The notes below the pieces were generated by a model. The model was not told the origin of the DNA, ran no database searches, and saw only the letters and a list, made by a program, of their open reading frames with translations. The translations under genes and the position numbers were made by a program. From contig JAUQWR010000165.1 in the NCBI GenBank assembly GCA_030835065.1, forward strand, positions 1 to 5,445: a stretch of DNA of 5,445 nucleotides, read 5' to 3'. Below, one piece after another: positions 1 to 5,445 of this stretch (its first letter is position 1; every line of letters begins with the position of its first letter). The stretch comes from Candidatus Kapaibacterium sp. GTDB lineage: Bacteria > Bacteroidota > Ignavibacteria > Kapaibacteriales > UBA2268.

Positions 1-303
1 ATGAATATTAATGTTCTCAATGCTTATAGAAATCCATATACTAATGGTCTCGAAAATCTTAAAACTGAGATTAGTAGAGATGCTAATGTTGTGGCTAAAA
101 CTAATGCGGACAAGCAATCCGATACTAAAAATTCAATTAATCAGGCAAATAAGGAATTATTGACCAAAAAAGAAAGAACCTTTTTTAAGCAATTATTCCC
201 AGAAAATTCTGATTTGATTGAAAAACACGTTTTGTTTACTAGAAATGGTAAGCTGAAAACTTCTGAAATGTCTAAAGGTATGATAGTAGATGGAAGAGTA
301 TAA
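1..303 (+). CDS. Small uncharacterised protein (100 aa), start at window edge
   Basis: I do not recognise this protein and assign no function. The visible reading frame begins with ATG at the first base of the window, so neither a ribosome-binding site nor a possible upstream extension can be seen; the true start may lie further left. Residues about 20-50 are rich in Asn, Lys, Asp, Thr, Ser and Gln and look disordered. Residues 53-76 (LLTKKERTFFKQLFPENSD and following) look like a compact amphipathic segment with an aromatic and hydrophobic face, followed by HVLFTRNGK and a C-terminal GMIVDGRV. There is no signal peptide, membrane segment or cysteine, so a soluble cytoplasmic protein is likely. 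The patterned C-terminal half suggests a real gene rather than a chance frame. The gene is convergent with the porin gene, and its last codons form the left arm of a perfect inverted repeat. Its left-hand neighbours, which might explain it, are outside the window. Confidence 0.7.
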   Translation: MNINVLNAYRNPYTNGLENLKTEISRDANVVAKTNADKQSDTKNSINQANKELLTKKERTFFKQLFPENSDLIEKHVLFTRNGKLKTSEMSKGMIVDGRV

Positions 304-323
304 TATTAGAATTATACTCTTCC
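292..323. terminator. Perfect 13-bp inverted repeat between convergent genes
   Basis: GGAAGAGTATAAT (292-304) is exactly complementary to ATTATACTCTTCC (311-323), with the 6-nt loop ATTAGA. The hairpin includes the last three sense codons and the TAA stop of the small plus-strand gene and lies 15 bp past the stop of the minus-strand porin gene. This is where a bidirectional terminator would be expected. Neither side has a proper U-tract: CTACTTTAATTT follows on the plus strand, and the minus strand has no T-run at all. It is therefore not a textbook intrinsic terminator. It may act as an RNA 3'-end stabiliser or a T-poor terminator. Confidence 0.55.
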
Positions 324-337
324 CTACTTTAATTTAA

Positions 338-1663
338 TTATAATGCCATTCTAAGCATTAAATAAGACCAATGACCAATATCTTCTCTATTATATTTATC
401 GCCATCAGTTCTATTTATATCATATAAATCTTTTGTTACATCGCCTTGCATAAACAAGCAATTACCCAATTCAAATGTTACGCCTTTCATCATTTGATAC
501 TTGAGCAACAAATCAAACTCCATACCCAAATTATTATTATCTTCAGCGTTGATTTTATAAGCTTTATTTGTCATAAAATAATGACCATCGAGCTGAGCAG
601 AAAAATTGCTTTCTTTAGGTTTGTATTCTAATCTCAGATAAGCATCATTTACGCCAAGCCCTTTTGTACCTTTTGCTTGATTGCTGAAATAATCCATATA
701 ACCAAAGAATGTGTGCTTGCCCATATACGAACCATCGTAATTATTAGTTACTTTGCCTGCAGCTTGATCTCTTAAGCTTGTTCCGGATAGAACATCGAAA
801 TTCAAACCAAAAACGAAGTCAGACAATTTGTAGCTAGCGCTAATAGCAGCCAAAAATGCAGCAACATCTTTCGGATCATTTGTTTTGCTTTGATCGCCTG
901 CAGTACCAAATTGATAGGCACCTTCGAGCCATAAATTAAAATCTCCGGCTTTTAATCCATAATTAAGCCCGGCAGTCCATCTAGCTAAAGCAGGGTTTTT
1001 CTTAGTAGTATTAGCTCTATTCGATTCATAAATTGCAAATAAATCTAATGCAGAGCCTTCAAACAAATCAATCTTACTCCATGCTCCCCACACATTATAA
1101 CCTTTTTCAGGTACAGATGGAAATGGATATTGGCTTGTATCTGGTATTGCTTGGCCCAAATATCCAACTGAGTTAGTATTTGTAAGAGCAAGGAAATCCA
1201 CTGAAAACTTATCAAGTTTGAGGTTAAGCTTTGCACCATCGAAAGAACGTGCAGTGTAGCCCCATTGGCTTGATGAAATAATTCTTCCAGTATTGTAATT
1301 CACTTCGAAGCGTCCCATTTGCAATGACAATGGTGAATCGAACATATTACTGAATAGTCCATAGCCTTGGTGCAAATCTGTTGCTTTTAGATTGCCTGCA
1401 GTATTTGCTGCTTCGCCAAATAATCTGGCATCTTGCAATTGCACAAACAATAGTATATTTGAAATTTTCTTTTCAACACCGATTCTGGTTCTTAAACTAG
1501 TAAAAGATAGTGGGTAGGTTTTATTAGAAAAGTCGCGTCCGTCTAGTTCCGATCTCATCTGCAATTCCGCTTTAATTTTAAAGTCGTCAGCTACTTTTTC
1601 TGTCTGCGAAAATGCTAATGAGGATACTGCAATCATTAGAAATGCGTAAATGAGTGATTTCAT
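338..1663 (-). CDS. Alginate-export-family outer-membrane beta-barrel porin
   Basis: This predicted outer-membrane channel has 441 aa. The start is the ATG at 1663: it places a classic signal peptide at the N-terminus (MKS, then a hydrophobic stretch LIYAFLMIAVSSLAF), with probable signal peptidase I cleavage after AFS at 19/20 and no lipobox. An in-frame TTG 30 bp upstream would only add a polar tail before the signal. Features typical of the alginate export family are SLRTRIGVEKK (56-66), FVQLQDARLFGEA (73-85), MGRFEVNYNTGRII (116-129), ARSFDGAKL (138-146), FDVLSGTS (289-296) and FFGYMDYF (319-326). Alternating hydrophobic strands run to the C-terminus, which ends LMLRMAL rather than in the usual aromatic residue. 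A weak GGGG lies 5 nt before the ATG. Family members range from AlgE-like alginate porins to channels of unknown cargo, and no alginate biosynthesis gene is in view, so the substrate is unknown. A terminator separates it from the upstream synthase gene, so it is probably transcribed on its own. Confidence 0.88.
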   Translation of the reverse strand: MKSLIYAFLMIAVSSLAFSQTEKVADDFKIKAELQMRSELDGRDFSNKTYPLSFTSLRTRIGVEKKISNILLFVQLQDARLFGEAANTAGNLKATDLHQGYGLFSNMFDSPLSLQMGRFEVNYNTGRIISSSQWGYTARSFDGAKLNLKLDKFSVDFLALTNTNSVGYLGQAIPDTSQYPFPSVPEKGYNVWGAWSKIDLFEGSALDLFAIYESNRANTTKKNPALARWTAGLNYGLKAGDFNLWLEGAYQFGTAGDQSKTNDPKDVAAFLAAISASYKLSDFVFGLNFDVLSGTSLRDQAAGKVTNNYDGSYMGKHTFFGYMDYFSNQAKGTKGLGVNDAYLRLEYKPKESNFSAQLDGHYFMTNKAYKINAEDNNNLGMEFDLLLKYQMMKGVTFELGNCLFMQGDVTKDLYDINRTDGDKYNREDIGHWSYLMLRMAL

Positions 1664-1829
1664 AAATGCCCCGTAAGTTATACAACCAAACAAAATTCAT
1701 CAAATAATATTTTGAGTAAACGTTAAATAACGATTTTTTATTGCTTTATATTAAATTTGTGTAAATAAATTAATCATTTATTTTAATAGGATTAATATAT
1801 CTGATTTTACAACTCGTTCATTTAAAACA
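1664..1829 (-). other. AT-rich leader of the porin gene, no clear promoter
   Basis: This non-coding stretch lies between the synthase terminator and the porin start and must hold the porin promoter if that gene is transcribed independently. I see no convincing -35/-10 pair and no well-spaced Bacteroidota-type TTTG / TAnnTTTG pair. It does contain small palindromes: CGTTA-AA-TAACG (1721-1732), AAATAAA-7 nt-TTTATTT (1763-1783) and TTAAT-AGG-ATTAA (1783-1795). All are short and AT-rich enough to arise by chance. No RNA gene or open frame of note is present. Confidence 0.4.
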
Positions 1830-1866
1830 AAAAGGACTAAATCAGCCAAACTGATTCAGTCCTTTT
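1830..1866 (-). terminator. Intrinsic terminator of the synthase gene
   Basis: AAAAGGACT (1830-1838) pairs with AGTCCTTTT (1858-1866), and AATCAG (1840-1845) pairs with CTGATT (1851-1856). This gives a 15-bp stem with a single A/C mismatch and a 5-nt loop (CCAAA). Read on the minus strand, the hairpin runs into TTTTTGTTTT, a good U-tract, 22 bp after the synthase stop. This is the best-formed terminator in the window and separates the synthase transcript from the porin gene. Confidence 0.85.
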
Positions 1867-1887
1867 ACATTAATAATTAAAAGATAT

Positions 1888-3078
1888 TTAGATCAAGCCA
1901 AGCTCTTTACCAACTTCAGAGAAAGCTTCAAGAATAAAATCTAGATGTTCTTTTTCGTGAGTAGCCATATAGCTTGTACGCATCATGCTCATGTTAGGTG
2001 GTACTCCAGGCGGAATAAATGCATTTACAAACACACCTTTATCGAAGAGCTTACGCCAGCAAAGGAATGCTAATTCGACTTCGCCAACAATAACTGGAAC
2101 AATAGCAGTAGGATATTCAACAATCTTAAATCCAAGCTCTTTAAATCCTTTGCGCATATAGTCTGCATTAGCAATAAGTTTATCAACCAATTCAGGTTTT
2201 TCTTCCAAAATATCTAAAGCTGCTAAAGTAGCTGCACAAGAAGCAGGAGTAGGGCTGGCGCTAAAAATAATAGCTGGCGAGGTATGTTTCAAATAGTTGA
2301 TAACGCGCTCTGCACCGCCAACAAAACCACCTAAAGAAGCAAAAGTCTTTGAGAAAGTACCCATCACTAAATCAGTTTCTTTTACTAAGTTATAGTAAGA
2401 AGGAGTTCCACGACCACCTTTGCCAATAACACCTACAGAGTGGGCATCATCGACAAGCACTCTAGCACCATATTTATGAGCTACAGCTACTAAATCAGGA
2501 AGATTAACAATTTCGCCAGAAACAGAAAAGACACCATCAGTAACAATCAATTTACCAACATGAGTAGGCAAGCTTGAAAGTACTTTTTCGAGGTCTTCCA
2601 TGTCATTGTGTTTATATCTTTTAAATTCAGCGAATCCACCTTTAGCAAGCATAGCACCATTCATGATACAAGCATGGTTTTCTTTGTCAGAAACAATATA
2701 CTCGCCTTTTTGAACTAAAGTAGAGATTACGCCTAATGCTGTTTGATAACCTGTACTGAAAAGAAGAACAGCTTCGACACCCAAAAACTTTGCTAATCTT
2801 TCTTCCAAAATATTATGCAAATCGAGTGTACCTGTCAAATATCTCGAACCTGAGCAGCCAGTTCCATATTTATCAATTGATTTATGCGCTGCATCGCGAA
2901 CGCGTGGGTCGGCTGTCAATCCCAAATAATTATTCGAACCTGCCATCACCATTTTCTTGCCTTCGATGAAAACTACTGGTCCTTCGTTTTCTTCTATTGC
3001 ATGAAAATATGGATACAAACCAGCTGCCTTTACTTCATCGGCTCTCGTAAATGAGAAACATTTTTCAAAGATGTCCAA
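1888..3078 (-). CDS. PLP-dependent alpha-oxoamine synthase, probably serine palmitoyltransferase-like
   Basis: This 396-aa, full-length member of the alpha-oxoamine synthase family (8-amino-7-oxononanoate synthase, 2-amino-3-ketobutyrate CoA ligase, 5-aminolevulinate synthase, serine palmitoyltransferase) condenses an amino acid with an acyl-CoA, with loss of CO2. Key residues are visible: His135 in NHA (stacks on the PLP ring), Asp210 and His213 in VDDAH (cofactor pyridine nitrogen and oxygen), Lys244 in [11 protein letters not shown] (Schiff base), and Arg367 after [12 protein letters not shown] (carboxylate/substrate arginine region). N-terminal [12 protein letters not shown] (18-29), [18 protein letters not shown] (71-88) and [11 protein letters not shown] (155-165) recall the Bacteroides serine palmitoyltransferase, which would make 3-ketosphinganine from serine and palmitoyl-CoA in the cytoplasm. 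No biotin genes or threonine dehydrogenase are adjacent, which weakly disfavours the other two common roles. The start is TTG at 3078, supported by GGAG 6 nt upstream. It is followed by its own terminator, so it looks monocistronic. The family call is very secure; the exact substrate is inferred. Confidence 0.93.
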   Translation of the reverse strand: MDIFEKCFSFTRADEVKAAGLYPYFHAIEENEGPVVFIEGKKMVMAGSNNYLGLTADPRVRDAAHKSIDKYGTGCSGSRYLTGTLDLHNILEERLAKFLGVEAVLLFSTGYQTALGVISTLVQKGEYIVSDKENHACIMNGAMLAKGGFAEFKRYKHNDMEDLEKVLSSLPTHVGKLIVTDGVFSVSGEIVNLPDLVAVAHKYGARVLVDDAHSVGVIGKGGRGTPSYYNLVKETDLVMGTFSKTFASLGGFVGGAERVINYLKHTSPAIIFSASPTPASCAATLAALDILEEKPELVDKLIANADYMRKGFKELGFKIVEYPTAIVPVIVGEVELAFLCWRKLFDKGVFVNAFIPPGVPPNMSMMRTSYMATHEKEHLDFILEAFSEVGKELGLI

Positions 3079-3084
3079 TTTTAT

Positions 3085-3088
3085 CTCC
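3085..3088 (-). promoter_or_regulatory. Ribosome-binding site fixing a TTG start
   Basis: On the minus strand the sequence reads ACGGAGATAAAA followed by TTG, placing a strong GGAG core 6 nt before the codon. No in-frame ATG lies near enough to replace it while keeping the conserved N-terminal segment, so the TTG is the likely start of the synthase. Confidence 0.75.
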
Positions 3089-3112
3089 GTATTATTTTAT
3101 TATTTTGACTAA

Positions 3113-3141
3113 TTTTTATCTTTATTAACATCGAAATTCAA
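3113..3141 (-). promoter_or_regulatory. Tentative promoter of the synthase gene
   Basis: On the minus strand, TTGAAT (3141-3136) and TAAAAA (3118-3113) are separated by exactly 17 bp, each matching 4 of 6 positions of the sigma-70-type consensus. It lies about 30 bp upstream of the ribosome-binding site and downstream of the preceding gene's terminator, the right place for a separate transcript. In DNA this AT-rich such matches arise easily, and a Bacteroidota-type TTTG / TAnnTTTG pair was not seen. Confidence 0.25.
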
Positions 3142-3162
3142 ATCAAAAATAGTTTTTTTTTA

Positions 3163-3191
3163 CAAAAAAGCCAAACAAATTAAGTTTGACT
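3163..3191 (-). terminator. Intrinsic terminator of the tamB-like gene
   Basis: On the minus strand AGTCAAAC (3191-3184) pairs with GTTTGGCT (3176-3169), 8 bp including one G-U pair, around the 7-nt loop TTAATTT. It is followed by TTTTTTGT and flanked upstream by eight T, with A-runs further on. It lies about 67 bp past the tamB stop and before the tentative synthase promoter. The stem is short and weaker than that of the synthase terminator. Confidence 0.65.
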
Positions 3192-3258
3192 AAAAAAAAT
3201 GTTAAAATGCAGTTAACGATAAAATCATATAATTGTTTCATTTTATAACAAATTTTCC

Positions 3259-5445
3259 TTACCAGCTGCCACCAAATTTAATTTTAATTTCAAAATCTTT
3301 TGAGTCTTGCATTTGAGTACTAACATTCAAGTTGGTAGATTTTGTAAGCTGCAATATAAAATTATTGAATGCTTTTGACTGCACTGAAATCGGAACGTCA
3401 ATAATAATTTCATTATTAGAAGACAAGTCTCCAACAGTTCCGCCTATTGTCCAATTTGCTACACCAAATAAAGAACCTGTGAGATTCACTTGTGCAGTTT
3501 CAATACCTTCACCCTTGAATGTTACGTCGGCACTTTGAATTACTCCTGTGCCGAGCAGCAATTCAGTGAGAGATTTGCTTGCTACTTGCGAAATACCCAT
3601 ATTAAGCCCTTCACCAAGAATATTTGAATTTGAACCGATACCTTGATCTCTTTTTGGCTTGCCAGTAGTAAGTAAATAAAAAGCATCTTCCTCTACTTTT
3701 TTTGCATCTCCACCCTGCTCAATACCATTAAGGTAATATGTAAGTTTCAATTCAGGTCTTTCTTTCATTCCGCTCACAAATACTTTGACTGTATAATTTG
3801 TTGTAATATTTCCTTCAATAAATTTTCCATCATAAGATGCTTCTATATTCAATTGGGGATTATCAATCTTGCCAGTAGGGAAAGATATACTGCCTTTAGT
3901 ATTCATAATTCTAAATACTTTAAGAGTAGATCCTTCTTTCAACTCAAGCTCGCCACCATAAAGTTTGGCTGTATTCACATTTCTAAATTTGACATATCTC
4001 AATGGTTGAGATTGATCTTTATTTCCAACTTTTGCATATACTTCCATCAAATTGCCAAGATCAATTATTACTGAAAACGACTTCATCTTGATGTTTAAAT
4101 CATAATTGATCAAATCTGCAAAATTTGTTCCATTAGTCTTAGCCTGCTGTTGGCTTGCTAAAATAGAATCAGTATTTGTCGTAACATAATATCTTTTGGT
4201 TTTGCCTTTTACTTCGTACTTAAAAGTAGTCTTAGTGAATTGCCTGACATTAGATTTAGGCATTTTCAATTCGGCATTCCAGACCACAATATCACCATCG
4301 AGTTCGGGTGTAGTCAATGTTCCATGAAACCTTAATGGTCTGGCTTCGGTACCAATAATAAAAGTGCCATATAAATTTGGCATAGCAGCGGCTGTTTCGT
4401 CATTCATCACAAGCAATCTGTTTGATTTTATTGAAATATCAATATTTTTCAATTCAAATTTATCTAACTTAATTTCGCCACTTATATCTGCTGCACCATC
4501 AGGCAATTGATTTGGCAGGTTTTTCAATTTTATTTTATTTAAAGAGATTTTACCGGTTTCAATTCCAATTTCTCCGGCTACTGTATATGGTATATTTGTG
4601 TTGTTCAGCACAAAGTAACCATTATTTACTTTAATATTGCCGGAATACTGGAAATTATCAGGTGCAAATCCTGAAATTACAAGATTCAAATCGGCAGCAC
4701 CATTCAATTCTGATACATTAGGTACGAATGGAGATATTAATTTGACCGGAAATTCTTTACCTTTGACCACTATATCCATAGGAATATCAGAACGAATTCT
4801 TGACTTCACACTATCTGTACCAAGATACATTGGAAATGAATTTACAGATATATCAAGCATTTTATCTTTATTGCTAATTTTTGGATTATACAATTGAGCA
4901 TATGAGCTAATATTAGCATTTTCATGTTTAAAAATAGCAGAAAAATTACCAACTTTATTACCAGCCCAGGCTAAATCGCTGATATTCATATTACCATAAA
5001 TCAAAGGCATCGAAAGATTTCCATCAATGCTAATAGTTAATGAATCCAAATTACCACTTAGATTTAATAATTGCTTAGCATTGGCTGCCGGAACAAACAT
5101 AGCGATATCGTTTAATTTGAAGTCATATAAGTTTAGTTTAATACCTTTAGCTGTCCTATCATCAAAAACTCCTTCCAGAGAAATACGTTCGGAGCCCATT
5201 CTGCCAATTCTGAATTGTTTGATAATAATACCCTGCTTTCCAATCGAAGCCAAAATTGGTGTAGAAATTTCCCATGCAATTTTTTTATTATATACAAATC
5301 GAGAAGAATCAATATTAATATCAATATTTTCTTTTGTTAATATCATTTTACCATTAGTAGCAACATCGAAAATATTATTAAATCCACTTGCAACATTAAA
5401 ATCTAATTGATTGCCATCAAAATTGAGTGTACCACCGGGTTTATT
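3259..5445 (-). CDS. tamB: TamB-family (DUF490) envelope protein, C-terminal 728 aa, partial
   Basis: The frame is open to the right edge: the 33 codons before the ATG at 5346 contain no stop and read NKPGGTLNFDGNQLDFNVAS and on, in the same beta-strand style. That ATG is therefore internal, and the N-terminus with its expected membrane anchor lies outside the window. Throughout, short alternating polar/hydrophobic strands joined by Gly/Asn turns match the long beta-groove of TamB/AsmA-like proteins. The C-terminal TamB domain is recognisable from about visible residue 490: LKVFRI then KGSISFPTGKIDNPQLNIEA (about 508-536), YTVKVFVSGMKERPELKL (551-568) and EDAFYLLTTGKP (586-597). The protein ends in KIKFGGSW with a terminal aromatic residue. 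Known TamB proteins span the periplasm from the inner membrane, pair with an Omp85 protein (TamA or BamA), and are implicated in outer-membrane protein assembly and phospholipid transport. No Omp85 gene is visible. A terminator-like hairpin follows it, before the synthase gene. Confidence 0.88.
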   Translation of the reverse strand, partial: NKPGGTLNFDGNQLDFNVASGFNNIFDVATNGKMILTKENIDINIDSSRFVYNKKIAWEISTPILASIGKQGIIIKQFRIGRMGSERISLEGVFDDRTAKGIKLNLYDFKLNDIAMFVPAANAKQLLNLSGNLDSLTISIDGNLSMPLIYGNMNISDLAWAGNKVGNFSAIFKHENANISSYAQLYNPKISNKDKMLDISVNSFPMYLGTDSVKSRIRSDIPMDIVVKGKEFPVKLISPFVPNVSELNGAADLNLVISGFAPDNFQYSGNIKVNNGYFVLNNTNIPYTVAGEIGIETGKISLNKIKLKNLPNQLPDGAADISGEIKLDKFELKNIDISIKSNRLLVMNDETAAAMPNLYGTFIIGTEARPLRFHGTLTTPELDGDIVVWNAELKMPKSNVRQFTKTTFKYEVKGKTKRYYVTTNTDSILASQQQAKTNGTNFADLINYDLNIKMKSFSVIIDLGNLMEVYAKVGNKDQSQPLRYVKFRNVNTAKLYGGELELKEGSTLKVFRIMNTKGSISFPTGKIDNPQLNIEASYDGKFIEGNITTNYTVKVFVSGMKERPELKLTYYLNGIEQGGDAKKVEEDAFYLLTTGKPKRDQGIGSNSNILGEGLNMGISQVASKSLTELLLGTGVIQSADVTFKGEGIETAQVNLTGSLFGVANWTIGGTVGDLSSNNEIIIDVPISVQSKAFNNFILQLTKSTNLNVSTQMQDSKDFEIKIKFGGSW

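Noticed and set aside
446..631. 61-aa open frame on the plus strand
   Set aside because: It is antisense to the C-terminal barrel strands of the porin. Its composition is random and it has no motif.
1664..1693. In-frame TTG at 1693 as an earlier start for the porin
   Set aside because: It would put ten extra residues including a Cys before a textbook signal peptide that begins with MKS at 1663, so the ATG is the better start.
1888..3078. Synthase as BioF (biotin) or Kbl (threonine degradation)
   Set aside because: Not excluded, but it was made secondary: no bioA/B/C/D or tdh gene is adjacent, and the N-terminal LYPYF..IE and YKHNDM.DLEK segments recall Bacteroides-type serine palmitoyltransferase.
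3219..3246. ATAAAAT...ATTTTAT inverted repeat just after the tamB stop
   Set aside because: It has only 7 A/T pairs and a 14-nt loop, too weak to be a terminator; the hairpin at 3169-3191 is the better candidate.
4637..4897. 86-aa open frame on the plus strand
   Set aside because: It is antisense to the tamB-like gene, with no recognisable domain or ribosome-binding context.
5344..5346. ATG at 5346 as the start of the tamB-like protein
   Set aside because: The frame stays open upstream to the window edge with sequence of the same character, and no membrane anchor follows this ATG, so it is an internal methionine of a truncated gene.
5027..5410. 127-aa open frame on the plus strand
   Set aside because: It lies wholly opposite the tamB-like coding sequence, which has clear family motifs and continuous beta-strand patterning. 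It is a complementary-strand shadow.

Overview
This is an AT-rich bacterial window, roughly one third G+C by eye. It contains four protein genes and no RNA genes, mobile elements or CRISPR. The best fit is a Gram-negative member of the Bacteroidota/Ignavibacteriota/Chlorobiota-type group. Three genes support this: an alginate-export-type outer-membrane barrel, a TamB-family envelope protein, and an alpha-oxoamine synthase that most resembles, from memory, the serine palmitoyltransferases of Bacteroides. The phylum is an inference, because no marker gene is present.

Layout from left to right. Positions 1-303 (+) encode a small uncharacterised protein whose ATG is the first base of the window. 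It converges on a 441-residue outer-membrane porin (338-1663, -), with 34 bp between the stop codons. A perfect 13-bp inverted repeat covers the end of the small gene and most of that gap. The 224-bp stretch 1664-1887 separates the porin from the synthase upstream of it. It holds a strong intrinsic terminator for the synthase (1830-1866), then AT-rich leader DNA for the porin with weak palindromes and no convincing promoter. The synthase (1888-3078, -) starts at TTG behind a clear GGAG ribosome-binding site. The 180-bp stretch 3079-3258 holds its leader, a tentative promoter and a terminator hairpin for the next gene. The rest of the window (3259-5445, -) is the C-terminal 728 residues of a TamB-like protein that runs open off the right edge.

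The three minus-strand genes are all linked to the envelope: one carries the signature of a lipid-transport or outer-membrane-assembly bridge, one probably makes the sphingoid base of sphingolipids, and one is an outer-membrane channel. The terminators between them argue for three separate transcripts rather than an operon, so any functional link rests on proximity only. I found no strong evidence of a new multi-gene system. The items most worth a second look are the putative sphingolipid enzyme beside TamB, the unidentified small protein, and the perfect hairpin at the convergent gene ends.
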